A DNA stretch of 30,289 bases from an uncultured Flavihumibacter sp. (GTDB lineage: Bacteria > Bacteroidota > Bacteroidia > Chitinophagales > Chitinophagaceae): the NCBI GenBank assembly GCA_946482545.1, contig CAMLRX010000055.1:1-30289 (forward strand). The letters run 5' to 3'. Positions within the stretch are counted from its first letter, which is position 1; every line of letters begins with the position of its first letter. The position numbers and the translations under genes were made by a program. Shown piece after piece: positions 18,301-26,252 of this stretch. The notes beneath the pieces were generated by a model. The model saw only the letters and a list, made by a program, of their open reading frames with translations, ran no database searches and had not been told where the DNA came from.

Positions 18301-18472
18301 TGTTGCCAGGTATGCATCTAACCTGAGAGTATATGTGGATGTACAGAATCCCTTCATTCTCACCAACTTCAAGTATGTTGATCCGGAAGTGTCGGTTGCC
18401 AGTGTAAAAGGCGGCCCTGCTCCCTTCCCCATGGCAAGAACATACTCTCTTGGTATCAGAGCAAATTTCTAA
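15368..18472 (+). CDS. susC: SusC-like TonB-dependent outer-membrane transporter
   Basis: The 1034-residue protein imports oligosaccharides across the outer membrane with energy from TonB. A signal peptide (ends LSTVAQ) is followed by a carboxypeptidase-regulatory-like domain (about 29-105, KVSGRVTDIDNQPIQGATV). Next is the TonB-box-like MDEVVVIGYG, then a plug domain (about 120-235) with the characteristic IESIEFLKDASASMYG and GVMLITTKKG. The rest forms the 22-strand barrel and ends in an aromatic residue (IRANF), as expected for barrel assembly. Its length is normal for the family. The susD gene begins 21 bp after the stop, so the two form the usual outer-membrane uptake complex. The cargo is inferred from the neighbouring galactanase to be beta-1,4-galacto-oligosaccharide. 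The symbol marks the family, not orthology with the starch transporter. Confidence 0.96.
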   Translation: MKRKNRLLRLLPVIIFCLAGLSTVAQQKKVSGRVTDIDNQPIQGATVTVKNSTRTTLTGESGEFSVEASTGEVLSISFVGFLSKEVRVGDGANINVVLSSNPASMDEVVVIGYGSSSRRDLATSVAKIDPKSVPQAANSSLSQLVFGRAPGVVATQNSSEPGGAINISIRGRGNPLVVVDGVLMPYGGLEPGSGERGMNSNVNRGGFAGINPNDIESIEFLKDASASMYGVGAANGVMLITTKKGKGRRTSVNYDGSRSLVTNMKYFEPLNAKDYMNYYNQLTTDWVMADKKMGPFGPNPIDLTDYWAGRTAYRPFTEEQIANAGVGTDWLGYVLRNGSIDNHNLTISGATDKVNYFFSGGLFNQQGTVVNSGLKRYSGRMNLTFNLTKFLSFTTNVNYSRIQNLNSQAGGQSASIGQQAFGAIQAAIGYPSYLPVFDPNTGQYTRFQMVGNPVSLLSIYDRSRGSNLFTTFSADISIIPNVLTAKIQYGNNYDMAERNYFIPSTVFFDQLNRSRAALNTQRREHQTKEATIAFKKNLGELVRMDAVGGIGEYPIKSFSFGALAADMMDGIGFDALQTGTATSHVVNSSRSETKRRSYFARSNFDIADKYGISLIYRYDGYSQFFPQNKYASFYNFGINWKISNENFLKDVAFIDLLKLRASHGLMGDPGSQAYGTFSPDGNIISFNNGSITRVPYFLSQLDVPSLRWPKTYNTTVALDFGLFNDRLSGSLDFFRDDLTDLLVNAPTDMLSFISSQPLNSGRQVRVGFELGINTSNIRTSNFDWSSMINLSRSRIRWDERQVNTFLRSWEDPKDFFGTSYVMRTSGILDGVKEIPASQPAGARLPGSPIFVDQNNDGKIDTADIVKLSNDVKLAIGFGNTFRMKQFELSVMFYGQIGGRASTPAAAWANAADFIAGGYNVVQEIDEVWTTANPTGTRPGVAFHSGSVVFPVGNDIGLQSTNFLRCRNVTLGYTFNSPFVARYASNLRVYVDVQNPFILTNFKYVDPEVSVASVKGGPAPFPMARTYSLGIRANF

Positions 18473-18493
18473 CGAACGATAAAAATATTTCAG

Positions 18494-20029
18494 ATGAACA
18501 AGTTCATAACCATCTTAATGCTTGTTGCTTTAAGCACGGGTATAGGATGTAAAAAAGGGCTGGACCGTACAAACTTCGGGGTGTTGTCTCCCGTAAACTT
18601 CCCGCTTACAGAAGCTGAATTTGAAACCTATGCGCTGGTCGTATACAAGCCATTCGGTTCTAAATGGTCTTACGGGGATGGCGGCAACCAATTCCTCTGG
18701 CATGGCGCGGAGTGGAGCAATATTTTTGTGAATGATCTCCCATCGGATCTGTTTAATAAATTTCTTGATTGGGGCGGCCACTGGAGAGAAATGAGTGAGG
18801 CGAATTTTTCACCCAGGCTCAACCACGGCACAGATGGGCACTTTCATAAAACAAGGTTTATTACCCGCATCACCAAGATTATTGATGATCTGCAAAAAGC
18901 CACTGTTCTATCCGATGCGAAAAAATCCCTGCTTATTGCGGAGGCGCGCATGGCGCGGGGTTGGCTGATGTATTACCTGCATACCTATTACGGACCCGTT
19001 CCGGTAATATTGGATCCTGCTAAAATAGGCACAGAGGCTGAAGCCGACCTGACGCGGCCTGATAAGGATGCTTTTGTAAAAGCGGCTGCTGAGGACCTGC
19101 GTTTTGCAGCCGATAACCTCCCACCCACACCGGCTGAATACGGGCGCTTCAACAAAGGCATTGCTTTGGGCGTACTGATGCGGTTGCACCTGTTCGATAA
19201 AAATTTCCAGGCAGCAGAAGCCGCAGGAAGGGAACTGCTTGCCATGAATTATAGTCTTATAGTGAACTATAAAGATCTTTTCCGCGTGGCTACGGAAAAA
19301 AATACCGAAACCATCTGGGCTGTATCCGTGGATCCTGCAGGTGATGGTACGGGCGCACGCGCCAACTTCAACCCCTGGGGATTTTATATTTATCCGGCCA
19401 ATTATCCGGGTAACCTGGCGGCCAATGGTACCCGCTCCGGCGGCTGGTCGGCCAATGCGCCCTTCACCCCCACCTGGGCTTTCTACGATTCGTTTGATCC
19501 CAACGATAAACGAAGAGAATTGCTGATTACCTCTTACAATGCAGTACGGAACAATGGCACGCCAACAGGACAAACAATAACAAGGAGCAACCTGCTTGGA
19601 CCGGTTTGTGCAAAATATCCTGACGATGATGCCACAGCTTACCAGGGCAACGATATTCCCGTATTACGCTATGCAGATGTATTGCTGATGATGGCTGAAG
19701 CCATTAACGGACATGCAGGAGTAACCAATGAAGCCGCGGAATTTGTAAACACCGTACGCCGTCGCGCAGGTATTGGCGACCTTCCCCCGGCAAGCAAAGC
19801 ATCGAAAGAGGCATTCAATACCGCCATTCTTCAGGAACGTGCATGGGAGCTTTATTTCGAAGGATTCCGCCGGATAGACCTGATGCGTTTTGGAAAATGG
19901 AACGAATACCTCACTGCTGCCGGCAAAACTCCGCTTCCGGCAGAAGGCAATGGCTATTTCCCCATTCCCCAGTATATACTTAATGCTGGCCAGGGTAAAG
20001 TAACCCAGAACCCCGGTTATCCGCAATAA
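18494..20029 (+). CDS. susD: SusD/RagB-family glycan-binding lipoprotein
   Basis: The 511-residue protein starts with a lipoprotein signal; the lipobox TGIGC puts the lipidated cysteine at position 19. The N-terminal half has the TPR-like helices of the SusD fold, including ARMARGWLMYYLHTYYGPVPVI. The C-terminal part has the RagB signature, including RYADVLLMMAEAIN and RAWELYFEGFRRIDLMRFGKW, and ends with FPIPQYILN-N-GYPQ as usual. It forms the surface lid of the SusC transporter and captures the glycan. Family and length are clear; the ligand is inferred from the locus. No SusE/SusF-like surface glycan-binding protein gene follows it, which is a departure from many PULs. A strong hairpin lies directly after the stop codon. 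Confidence 0.96.
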   Translation: MNKFITILMLVALSTGIGCKKGLDRTNFGVLSPVNFPLTEAEFETYALVVYKPFGSKWSYGDGGNQFLWHGAEWSNIFVNDLPSDLFNKFLDWGGHWREMSEANFSPRLNHGTDGHFHKTRFITRITKIIDDLQKATVLSDAKKSLLIAEARMARGWLMYYLHTYYGPVPVILDPAKIGTEAEADLTRPDKDAFVKAAAEDLRFAADNLPPTPAEYGRFNKGIALGVLMRLHLFDKNFQAAEAAGRELLAMNYSLIVNYKDLFRVATEKNTETIWAVSVDPAGDGTGARANFNPWGFYIYPANYPGNLAANGTRSGGWSANAPFTPTWAFYDSFDPNDKRRELLITSYNAVRNNGTPTGQTITRSNLLGPVCAKYPDDDATAYQGNDIPVLRYADVLLMMAEAINGHAGVTNEAAEFVNTVRRRAGIGDLPPASKASKEAFNTAILQERAWELYFEGFRRIDLMRFGKWNEYLTAAGKTPLPAEGNGYFPIPQYILNAGQGKVTQNPGYPQ

Positions 20030-20042
20030 TGCAATAGTTTTA

Positions 20043-20099
20043 TACCTGACGATGTTTACCGGATCGCTTGAAAACGCTTGCGATCCGGTAAATCAGGTA
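20043..20099 (+). promoter_or_regulatory. Long bulged hairpin after susD (terminator, attenuator or processing site)
   Basis: TTTACCGGATCGC (20055-20067) and GCGATCCGGTAAA (20080-20092) are perfect 13-bp complements around a 12-nt loop. Outside them TACCTGA (20043-20049) pairs with TCAGGTA (20093-20099), leaving only a 5-nt bulge (20050-20054) on the left. That makes a 20-bp stem starting 14 nt after the susD stop. There is no T-run after it. It may lower read-through into the downstream enzymes or protect the 3' end of susCD mRNA. The structure is seen directly; the role is inferred. Confidence 0.6.
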
Positions 20100-20213
20100 C
20101 ACACAAAATTTACCGATTATTAACCGGAGGTTCCTGCGTGAAGGTGAGCGATGCGTGATATTCCAGGGTTTTGCTACTTCCGGTTAAACCACTCAGCCGA
20201 AACCACATTGAAG

Positions 20214-22787
20214 ATGCAGCGTAAATCCCTTTTTTTACTGGCAATATTGTTCACACTGTTTTGTGCGCCTGCCGCTGGTCAGAAGTCTATTGGCAAGAAT
20301 CCTGTTTATGTAGATAAAAAAGGAGTGATGCGCTACACGAAGGGAAATGGAGAAGTCGCCCTTTTTGGCGTGAACTATTCACTGCCCTTTGCATACGGCT
20401 ATAAATCCGTAAAAGCGCTCGGACTTGATCATAAAAAAGAAATCGATAAAGACATCTATCATTTTGCGCGGCTTGGCGTGAATGCGTTCCGTATTCACAT
20501 GTTTGATACCGAGATTTCAGATTCCGCGGGTAATCTCATTGAAAACGTTCACCTCGATTTATTTGATTACATGGTAGCGGCGCTGAAAAAAAGGGGCATA
20601 AAAATGGTGATCACGCCCATTGCGTACTGGGGAAATGGTTATCCCGCACCAGATGATAAAACACCGGGATTCTCCAGGAAATGGGGCAAAAGAATGGCGA
20701 ATGTAAACGACAGCGCTATCAGGGCGCAGCAGAATTTTGTAAAACAACTATTTAACCACGTTAACCCTTATACCAAAAATACTTTCCAGCTTGATCCTGA
20801 TGTAATTGCCGTGGAAATCAACAACGAACCCAACCATGGTCAAAAAGAAGGCATCATGCCTTACATCAATGGCATGGTGGATGCTATTAAAAGCACCGGT
20901 TTTACGAAACCTTTATTTTACAACATCAGCCAGAACCTGTCCGCAGCCGTGCCCATATCATCCTCCAATGTAGCGGGTGTTACTTTTCAATGGTATCCCA
21001 CTGGCTTGGTGGCGAACCGGGAAATCAAAGGGAACTTTCTGCCACATGTGAGCCGTTACACCATCCCTTTCGATACGATTCCCGCATACCGAAACAAGGC
21101 GTTGCTCATTTACGAATTTGATCCGGCGGATGTATTTCAGTCGAATATGCTGCCCACAATGGCACGCAGTTTCCGCAGCGCGGGTTTTCAATGGGCCACG
21201 CAATTCGCCTGGGATCCATTGGCTACTGCAGACAACAATACAGAATACCAGACACACTACCTGAACCTGGCTTATTCACCAGGTAAGGCCGTAAGTCTGC
21301 TTATTGCCTCGAAGGTTTTTAAGGTAATCCCAAGGGGGTATCCGGCAGCGGGTTATCCCGCCGACAGTTCTTTTGGTGTTTTTCGCGTGAGTTATAAAAA
21401 CAACCTCAGCGAAATGAACAGTGAAGAAGAATTCTACTATACCAATAATACTGTATCGGTTCCCGTTACTGCTGACCGCCTGAAGCATGTGGCTGGCGTG
21501 GGAAGCTCTCAGGTGGTCAACTATGACGGCAGCGGTGCCTATTTCCTCGATAAACTGGAAGAAGGCATCTGGCGCCTTGAAGTAATGCCTGATGCAATTC
21601 ATATCAACGATCCGTTCGGGCGTGCCTCACCAAAAAGAGAAGTGACGCGCATTGAATGGAATACCCGCGAAATGGCGCTGCGCCTGCCCGACCTCGGCAA
21701 TGAGTTTTCAATCGTTCCACTGAACGATGGCAATACGCTGAAACCAGCGGTAAACGACGGACACTTTAATATCCGGCCAGGCACTTACCTGGTGGTACGC
21801 CAGCAGAAAGATGCGTCTAAATGGAATGCATCCTCGGTTATGGGGTACCTGAAACTCAACGAATTTGTGGCCCCGCCACAAACAATACAAGCTCCGGCTA
21901 TCTGGTTTGTTCCTCCTGTGCAGGCGGTGGCAGGTAAGCCGCTCAGGTTAAGCTTACAGGCTGCCGGTGCAGGTGCCGGTGATACCATTACCCTCCAGCT
22001 TGCAGGACCAGGCAGGTTTGGCGGACGGCCATTGTTGTTCCAACGCACAACAGGCAACAGCTATGAAGTACAGGTCCCTGCGGAAAATATGACACCCGGC
22101 GTACTCAGCTACCGTATTCTATTCCGCAAAAATGGCGAATATCATGCGTATCCCGGCGCAGTAACAGGTAATCCGCGTGCCTGGGATTATGTAGCGGGCG
22201 CATCGTATGAACTGCCGGTTCGCCCTTCGGATAAAGGCTGGCTGGTTTTCAACGCGGCTACCGACAGGCAACTACTCACCTATACATCTTCCAGAAATCC
22301 AATGGACACAAGGCTTGTTCCCGGAGCTATCCCCGGAAGTATTGTTTACCGAATGGCCGTACAGGAAATAAACAAAGGCCAGGTGATCGGATTTGAAGCG
22401 TACCTGGGCGAACAGGTGGCTGCATTGGGACAAGAAGCATCAGATATGAAGACCCTTGTAATAAGGGCAGGAAGCGGCGGCGGAAAACCGGTTACGGCAA
22501 AAGTATTACTCATTACAAAAGATGCGATTCCTTTCGCCACCACAATTACATTCCCGGTAGCCACGCAGGATATTGAAATACCCGTGAGCAAGTTAAGGCA
22601 GGACGCCATGCTGCTGCTGCCCAAAGCCAATCCCGGCATATTGCCTTTATGGTTCTCACCGGTTGGCGCACACACGCTTTCTTTACCCGAGGTAGAAAGA
22701 ATACAGGTTATAATCGGGGGGAAAGATCAACTCGCGGATCAGACGCCCTTGTCGTTGGAAATCGAATCAGTTTGGATAAAAAAATAA
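20214..22787 (+). CDS. Secreted clan GH-A glycoside hydrolase, GH147-like (putative beta-galactosidase)
   Basis: The frame is open from an ATG at 20151, but the ATG at 20214 begins an ideal signal peptide (MQRKSLFLLAILFTLFC, ending PAAG), so I use it; the protein is 857 residues. An N-terminal TIM barrel (about 30-400) carries FGVNYSLPFAYG, GVNAFRIHMFDTE, an acid/base motif EINNEPN with Glu205 and a nucleophile motif LLIYEFD with Glu301, the two-glutamate layout of clan GH-A. The remaining half is beta-rich, ending in a module with ERIQVII and IESVWI that resembles a carbohydrate-binding domain. The overall form and the galactan setting suggest GH147, a beta-galactosidase family described from pectic-galactan PULs of Bacteroides. 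That family name is from memory and not proven. GH5 or another GH-A family is the alternative. The next gene starts 9 bp downstream. Confidence 0.7.
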   Translation: MQRKSLFLLAILFTLFCAPAAGQKSIGKNPVYVDKKGVMRYTKGNGEVALFGVNYSLPFAYGYKSVKALGLDHKKEIDKDIYHFARLGVNAFRIHMFDTEISDSAGNLIENVHLDLFDYMVAALKKRGIKMVITPIAYWGNGYPAPDDKTPGFSRKWGKRMANVNDSAIRAQQNFVKQLFNHVNPYTKNTFQLDPDVIAVEINNEPNHGQKEGIMPYINGMVDAIKSTGFTKPLFYNISQNLSAAVPISSSNVAGVTFQWYPTGLVANREIKGNFLPHVSRYTIPFDTIPAYRNKALLIYEFDPADVFQSNMLPTMARSFRSAGFQWATQFAWDPLATADNNTEYQTHYLNLAYSPGKAVSLLIASKVFKVIPRGYPAAGYPADSSFGVFRVSYKNNLSEMNSEEEFYYTNNTVSVPVTADRLKHVAGVGSSQVVNYDGSGAYFLDKLEEGIWRLEVMPDAIHINDPFGRASPKREVTRIEWNTREMALRLPDLGNEFSIVPLNDGNTLKPAVNDGHFNIRPGTYLVVRQQKDASKWNASSVMGYLKLNEFVAPPQTIQAPAIWFVPPVQAVAGKPLRLSLQAAGAGAGDTITLQLAGPGRFGGRPLLFQRTTGNSYEVQVPAENMTPGVLSYRILFRKNGEYHAYPGAVTGNPRAWDYVAGASYELPVRPSDKGWLVFNAATDRQLLTYTSSRNPMDTRLVPGAIPGSIVYRMAVQEINKGQVIGFEAYLGEQVAALGQEASDMKTLVIRAGSGGGKPVTAKVLLITKDAIPFATTITFPVATQDIEIPVSKLRQDAMLLLPKANPGILPLWFSPVGAHTLSLPEVERIQVIIGGKDQLADQTPLSLEIESVWIKK

Positions 22788-22796
22788 AGACAGGAC

Positions 22797-25700
22797 ATGA
22801 GAACATGTAAATTTTCCCTTTTCTTCCTTTGTATTTCACTGCTCTGTATGCACACATCCGGCGTGGCGCAGACAGGGTCTTTACGCAAACGCATCAGCCT
22901 GGATGAAGACTGGCGTTTTCATTTTGGTCATGCTGCCGACCCGGCGAAAGATTTCAACTACGGTATCGCCAATATTTTTTCGAAAAGTGGCGCCGCGGCC
23001 AACACGGCCATAGACCCGCGTTTCAAAGATTCAGCGTGGCGCAAACTGGACATCCCGCACGATTGGGCCGTGGAACTGCCATTTGTCAACTCTCCGAATT
23101 TTGATGTGATGGCACACGGTTATAAACCCGTGGGCGGACTTTTTCCGGAAACCAGCATCGGGTGGTACCGGAAGCAGTTTTCGGTTGCAAAAAAAGATTC
23201 AGGCCAGCGTTTTCAGTTACAATTCGACGGGATATTCCGGGACGCCAGCTTCTGGCTCAACGGCTTTTACCTGGGCAACAATAAGAGCGGTTATGTTGGT
23301 GTGGCTTATGACGTTACGGATTATGTGCAATATGGCAAATCAAACATATTGGTGGTGCGGGTGGACGCAACGCAGTATGAGGGCTGGTTTTATGAAGGCG
23401 CAGGGATATACCGGCATGTATGGCTGAACCAGTACCATCCCGTTCACATTGCGCATGGTGGCATGTTTGCTTACGCTGCCGTAAAAGCCGGCAGCGCCGC
23501 GGTTACGGTTGAAACGGAACTGCAAAACGACCTGCTCGCTGCTGCGGAGGTAACTGTATCTTCTTTCGTTGCGGATCGTGCCGGACGGAAACTTATAAGC
23601 GCACCAGATCAGCGTGTGAGCCTTACCGTTAATGACAAAAAAACGGTAAAGCAGGTGCTGGAGGTTAAAAACCCAACCTTATGGTCCCTTGAAAATCCTT
23701 ACCTGTACCGGGTGGTTTCGGTGGTGAAATATGGAGGAAAGGTTGTTGACAGCGTGGCGCAGCGCTTTGGTATACGCACCATAGAAGTAAAGCCGAACGG
23801 GGTTTTCCTCAACGGCAAACACATAAAGATAAAAGGCACCAACAACCACCAGGACCATGCGGGATTAGGATCCGCACTGCCCGATTACATGCAGTTTTAC
23901 CGGGTGAACCTGTTAAAGGCATGGGGCAGCAACGCCTACCGCAGCAGCCATAACGCACCCGCACCGGAAATACTCGATGCCTGCGACAGTCTGGGTTTAC
24001 TCGTAATGGACGAACACCGCCTGCTCAACAGCTCCCCGGAATACATCGACCAGTTCGAAAGGCTCCTGAAAAGAGACAGGAGCAGGGCCTCCGTTTTCAT
24101 GTGGTCCATCGGCAATGAAGAAGGATGGATCCAGGGTAATGCCACGGGCCGTGCGATCGCGCGGACGCTGCTGGCCAAACAACGCGAACTCGATCCTACC
24201 CGTGTGAGCACCTACGCGGCGGACATGGCAAACGTGTTCCCTGGCGTGAACGAGGTTATTCCAGTCCGCGGTTTCAATTACCGCCAGTTCGCGGTAGCCG
24301 ATTACCACCGCGATCACCCGCAGCAACCCATCATCGGAACCGAAATGGGCAGCACGGTAACCACACGCGGCATCTATGAAAAAGATTCCATACGGGCCTA
24401 TGTGCCCGACCAGGATATTACAGCGCCATGGTGGGCCAGCACGGCCGAAACATGGTGGAAGCTTGCGGCAGACAACAACGCGTGGCTCGGCGGATTTATA
24501 TGGACCGGATTCGATTACCGCGGTGAACCCACACCCTACAAATGGCCTAATATTTCATCGCATTTCGGGATCATGGACATGTGCGGGTTCCCTAAAAATA
24601 TTTATTACTATTATCAAAGCTGGTGGACCGATAAAGATGTGCTCCATATTGCACCACACTGGAACTGGAAGGGAAAAGAAGGAAAGCCCGTGGAAGTATG
24701 GGTGAACTCCAATGCCGATGATGTAGAACTTTTCCTGAATGGAAAGTCGCTAGGGAAAAAAGAAATGCCCCGGCAGTCGCACCTGAAATGGACCGTAAAC
24801 TATGAACCCGGAACACTTGAAGCCATAGCCTATAAGAAGGGACGCAAGATTACACGAAAGGTGGAAACAACAGGTGATGCATACGAAATTGTAGTATCGC
24901 CTTACAAAACCACCATGCTTGGTGATGGAAAAGATGCCGCCGTGATTAACCTGAGCGTGGTGGACAGGCAGGGCAGGGAAGTGCCCGACGCGCAGCACCT
25001 TATCCGTTTCGTGCTGAAAGGCGATGCGAAGATTATCGGTGTAGGCAATGGCGACCCCAGCAGCCATGAGCCCGACAAGTACCTGAATGGTGAAGAATGG
25101 AAGCGCAGCCTTTTTAACGGTAAAGCGCAGGTGATTCTGCAGGCGGGTAAAACAGCCGGTACCATCCGTTTTGAAGCGAAAGCAGATGGGCTTCAGACCG
25201 GCGCCACCGATATCATCACCGTTCACCCCGGTACGCCTACACCCGTTACTGCCATACAGCACAATTTCCCTATCGCCAAAGGAACAGGCAGGCCCGCCGA
25301 TAAAATGATCGGCGCAGATATTTCTTTCCTGCCACAACTGGAATCCCGTGGTATGAAATTCTCCGACAAAGGACAGGCGAAGGACGTACTCGATATTTTA
25401 AAAGATCATGGGTTCAACTACATCAGGTTGCGCATATTTAATAACCCCGCCGCTGACAGCGGTTATTCCCCGCGTCGCGGTTTCTGTGACCTCGACAATA
25501 CCCTGAAAATGGCCAAACGCATCAAAGCAGCAGGAATGAAATTCCTCCTCGATTTTCATTACAGTGATACCTGGGCCGACCCCGGAAAGCAATTCAAACC
25601 ATCAGCATGGAAGGGAAAAAACTTTCCTGAGCTCACACGTGCCGTGTACGACTACACAAAGGACGTAATGGACGCTTTGAAAAAGCAGGGTACACTCCCC

Positions 25701-26222
25701 GATATGGTGCAGGTGGGCAACGAGATCAACCACGGCATGATCTGGCCGGAAGGCAATATCGGTAACCTGGATAGTCTCGCCCAGCTTATTTATGCAGGCA
25801 TCAACGGCGTTAAGGTGGTGGACCCCGGTTCCACGATCATGCTTCATGTGGCCCTCGGCGGACAGAACGATGAGAGCCGCTTCTTCTATGATAACATGTT
25901 GCTGAGAGCTGTGCCCTTTGATGTGATTGGCCTTTCCTATTACCCCAAATGGCACTGCACACTGGACGACCTTGAATACAATGCCAACGATATGGCCAAC
26001 CGTTACAAGAAGGATGTGATTATTGTAGAATATTCACACAAGAAAAAAGAAGTCAACAACATCGGCTTTAACCTTTCCAATGGCCGGGGAAAGGGAACCT
26101 GCATCTGGGAACCCCTGAACACCTGGGAGAAAATTTTTGACAACAACGGACAACCGAACGAATTGCTCGCCGTGTATGACGAGATCAGCCAAACATTCAT
26201 TCCATCAGCCACAAAGAAATAA
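22797..26222 (+). CDS. GH2-GH53 fusion: exo-beta-galactosidase joined to endo-beta-1,4-galactanase
   Basis: The 1141-residue protein has a signal peptide (ends SGVAQ) and no lipobox. Residues 35-600 form a DUF4982-type GH2 beta-galactosidase: jelly roll, Ig-like domain, then a TIM barrel with SIGNEEG (acid/base Glu441) and IIGTEMG (nucleophile Glu516). A DUF4982 segment (about 620-680, APHWNWKGKEGKPVEVWVNS) and an Ig-like domain (about 700-820) follow. Residues 837-1141 are a GH53 catalytic domain: MIGADIS, RLRIFNNP, DFHYSDTWADP, acid/base Glu976 in VQVGNEI, nucleophile Glu1078 in IIVEYS, and WEPLN near the end. GH53 enzymes cut beta-1,4-galactan internally, so both endo and exo activities sit on one chain. 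It is probably periplasmic or secreted. It is tightly linked to the genes on both sides. Confidence 0.92.
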   Translation: MRTCKFSLFFLCISLLCMHTSGVAQTGSLRKRISLDEDWRFHFGHAADPAKDFNYGIANIFSKSGAAANTAIDPRFKDSAWRKLDIPHDWAVELPFVNSPNFDVMAHGYKPVGGLFPETSIGWYRKQFSVAKKDSGQRFQLQFDGIFRDASFWLNGFYLGNNKSGYVGVAYDVTDYVQYGKSNILVVRVDATQYEGWFYEGAGIYRHVWLNQYHPVHIAHGGMFAYAAVKAGSAAVTVETELQNDLLAAAEVTVSSFVADRAGRKLISAPDQRVSLTVNDKKTVKQVLEVKNPTLWSLENPYLYRVVSVVKYGGKVVDSVAQRFGIRTIEVKPNGVFLNGKHIKIKGTNNHQDHAGLGSALPDYMQFYRVNLLKAWGSNAYRSSHNAPAPEILDACDSLGLLVMDEHRLLNSSPEYIDQFERLLKRDRSRASVFMWSIGNEEGWIQGNATGRAIARTLLAKQRELDPTRVSTYAADMANVFPGVNEVIPVRGFNYRQFAVADYHRDHPQQPIIGTEMGSTVTTRGIYEKDSIRAYVPDQDITAPWWASTAETWWKLAADNNAWLGGFIWTGFDYRGEPTPYKWPNISSHFGIMDMCGFPKNIYYYYQSWWTDKDVLHIAPHWNWKGKEGKPVEVWVNSNADDVELFLNGKSLGKKEMPRQSHLKWTVNYEPGTLEAIAYKKGRKITRKVETTGDAYEIVVSPYKTTMLGDGKDAAVINLSVVDRQGREVPDAQHLIRFVLKGDAKIIGVGNGDPSSHEPDKYLNGEEWKRSLFNGKAQVILQAGKTAGTIRFEAKADGLQTGATDIITVHPGTPTPVTAIQHNFPIAKGTGRPADKMIGADISFLPQLESRGMKFSDKGQAKDVLDILKDHGFNYIRLRIFNNPAADSGYSPRRGFCDLDNTLKMAKRIKAAGMKFLLDFHYSDTWADPGKQFKPSAWKGKNFPELTRAVYDYTKDVMDALKKQGTLPDMVQVGNEINHGMIWPEGNIGNLDSLAQLIYAGINGVKVVDPGSTIMLHVALGGQNDESRFFYDNMLLRAVPFDVIGLSYYPKWHCTLDDLEYNANDMANRYKKDVIIVEYSHKKKEVNNIGFNLSNGRGKGTCIWEPLNTWEKIFDNNGQPNELLAVYDEISQTFIPSATKK

Positions 26223-26252
26223 AAACAACCCTTGTTAAGTAAAGAACAAACT

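Noticed and set aside
18908..19573. A 221-codon open frame on the minus strand inside susD
   Set aside because: It lies wholly within a clear SusD/RagB gene, shows no recognisable domain, and is explained by the codon bias of the sense strand.
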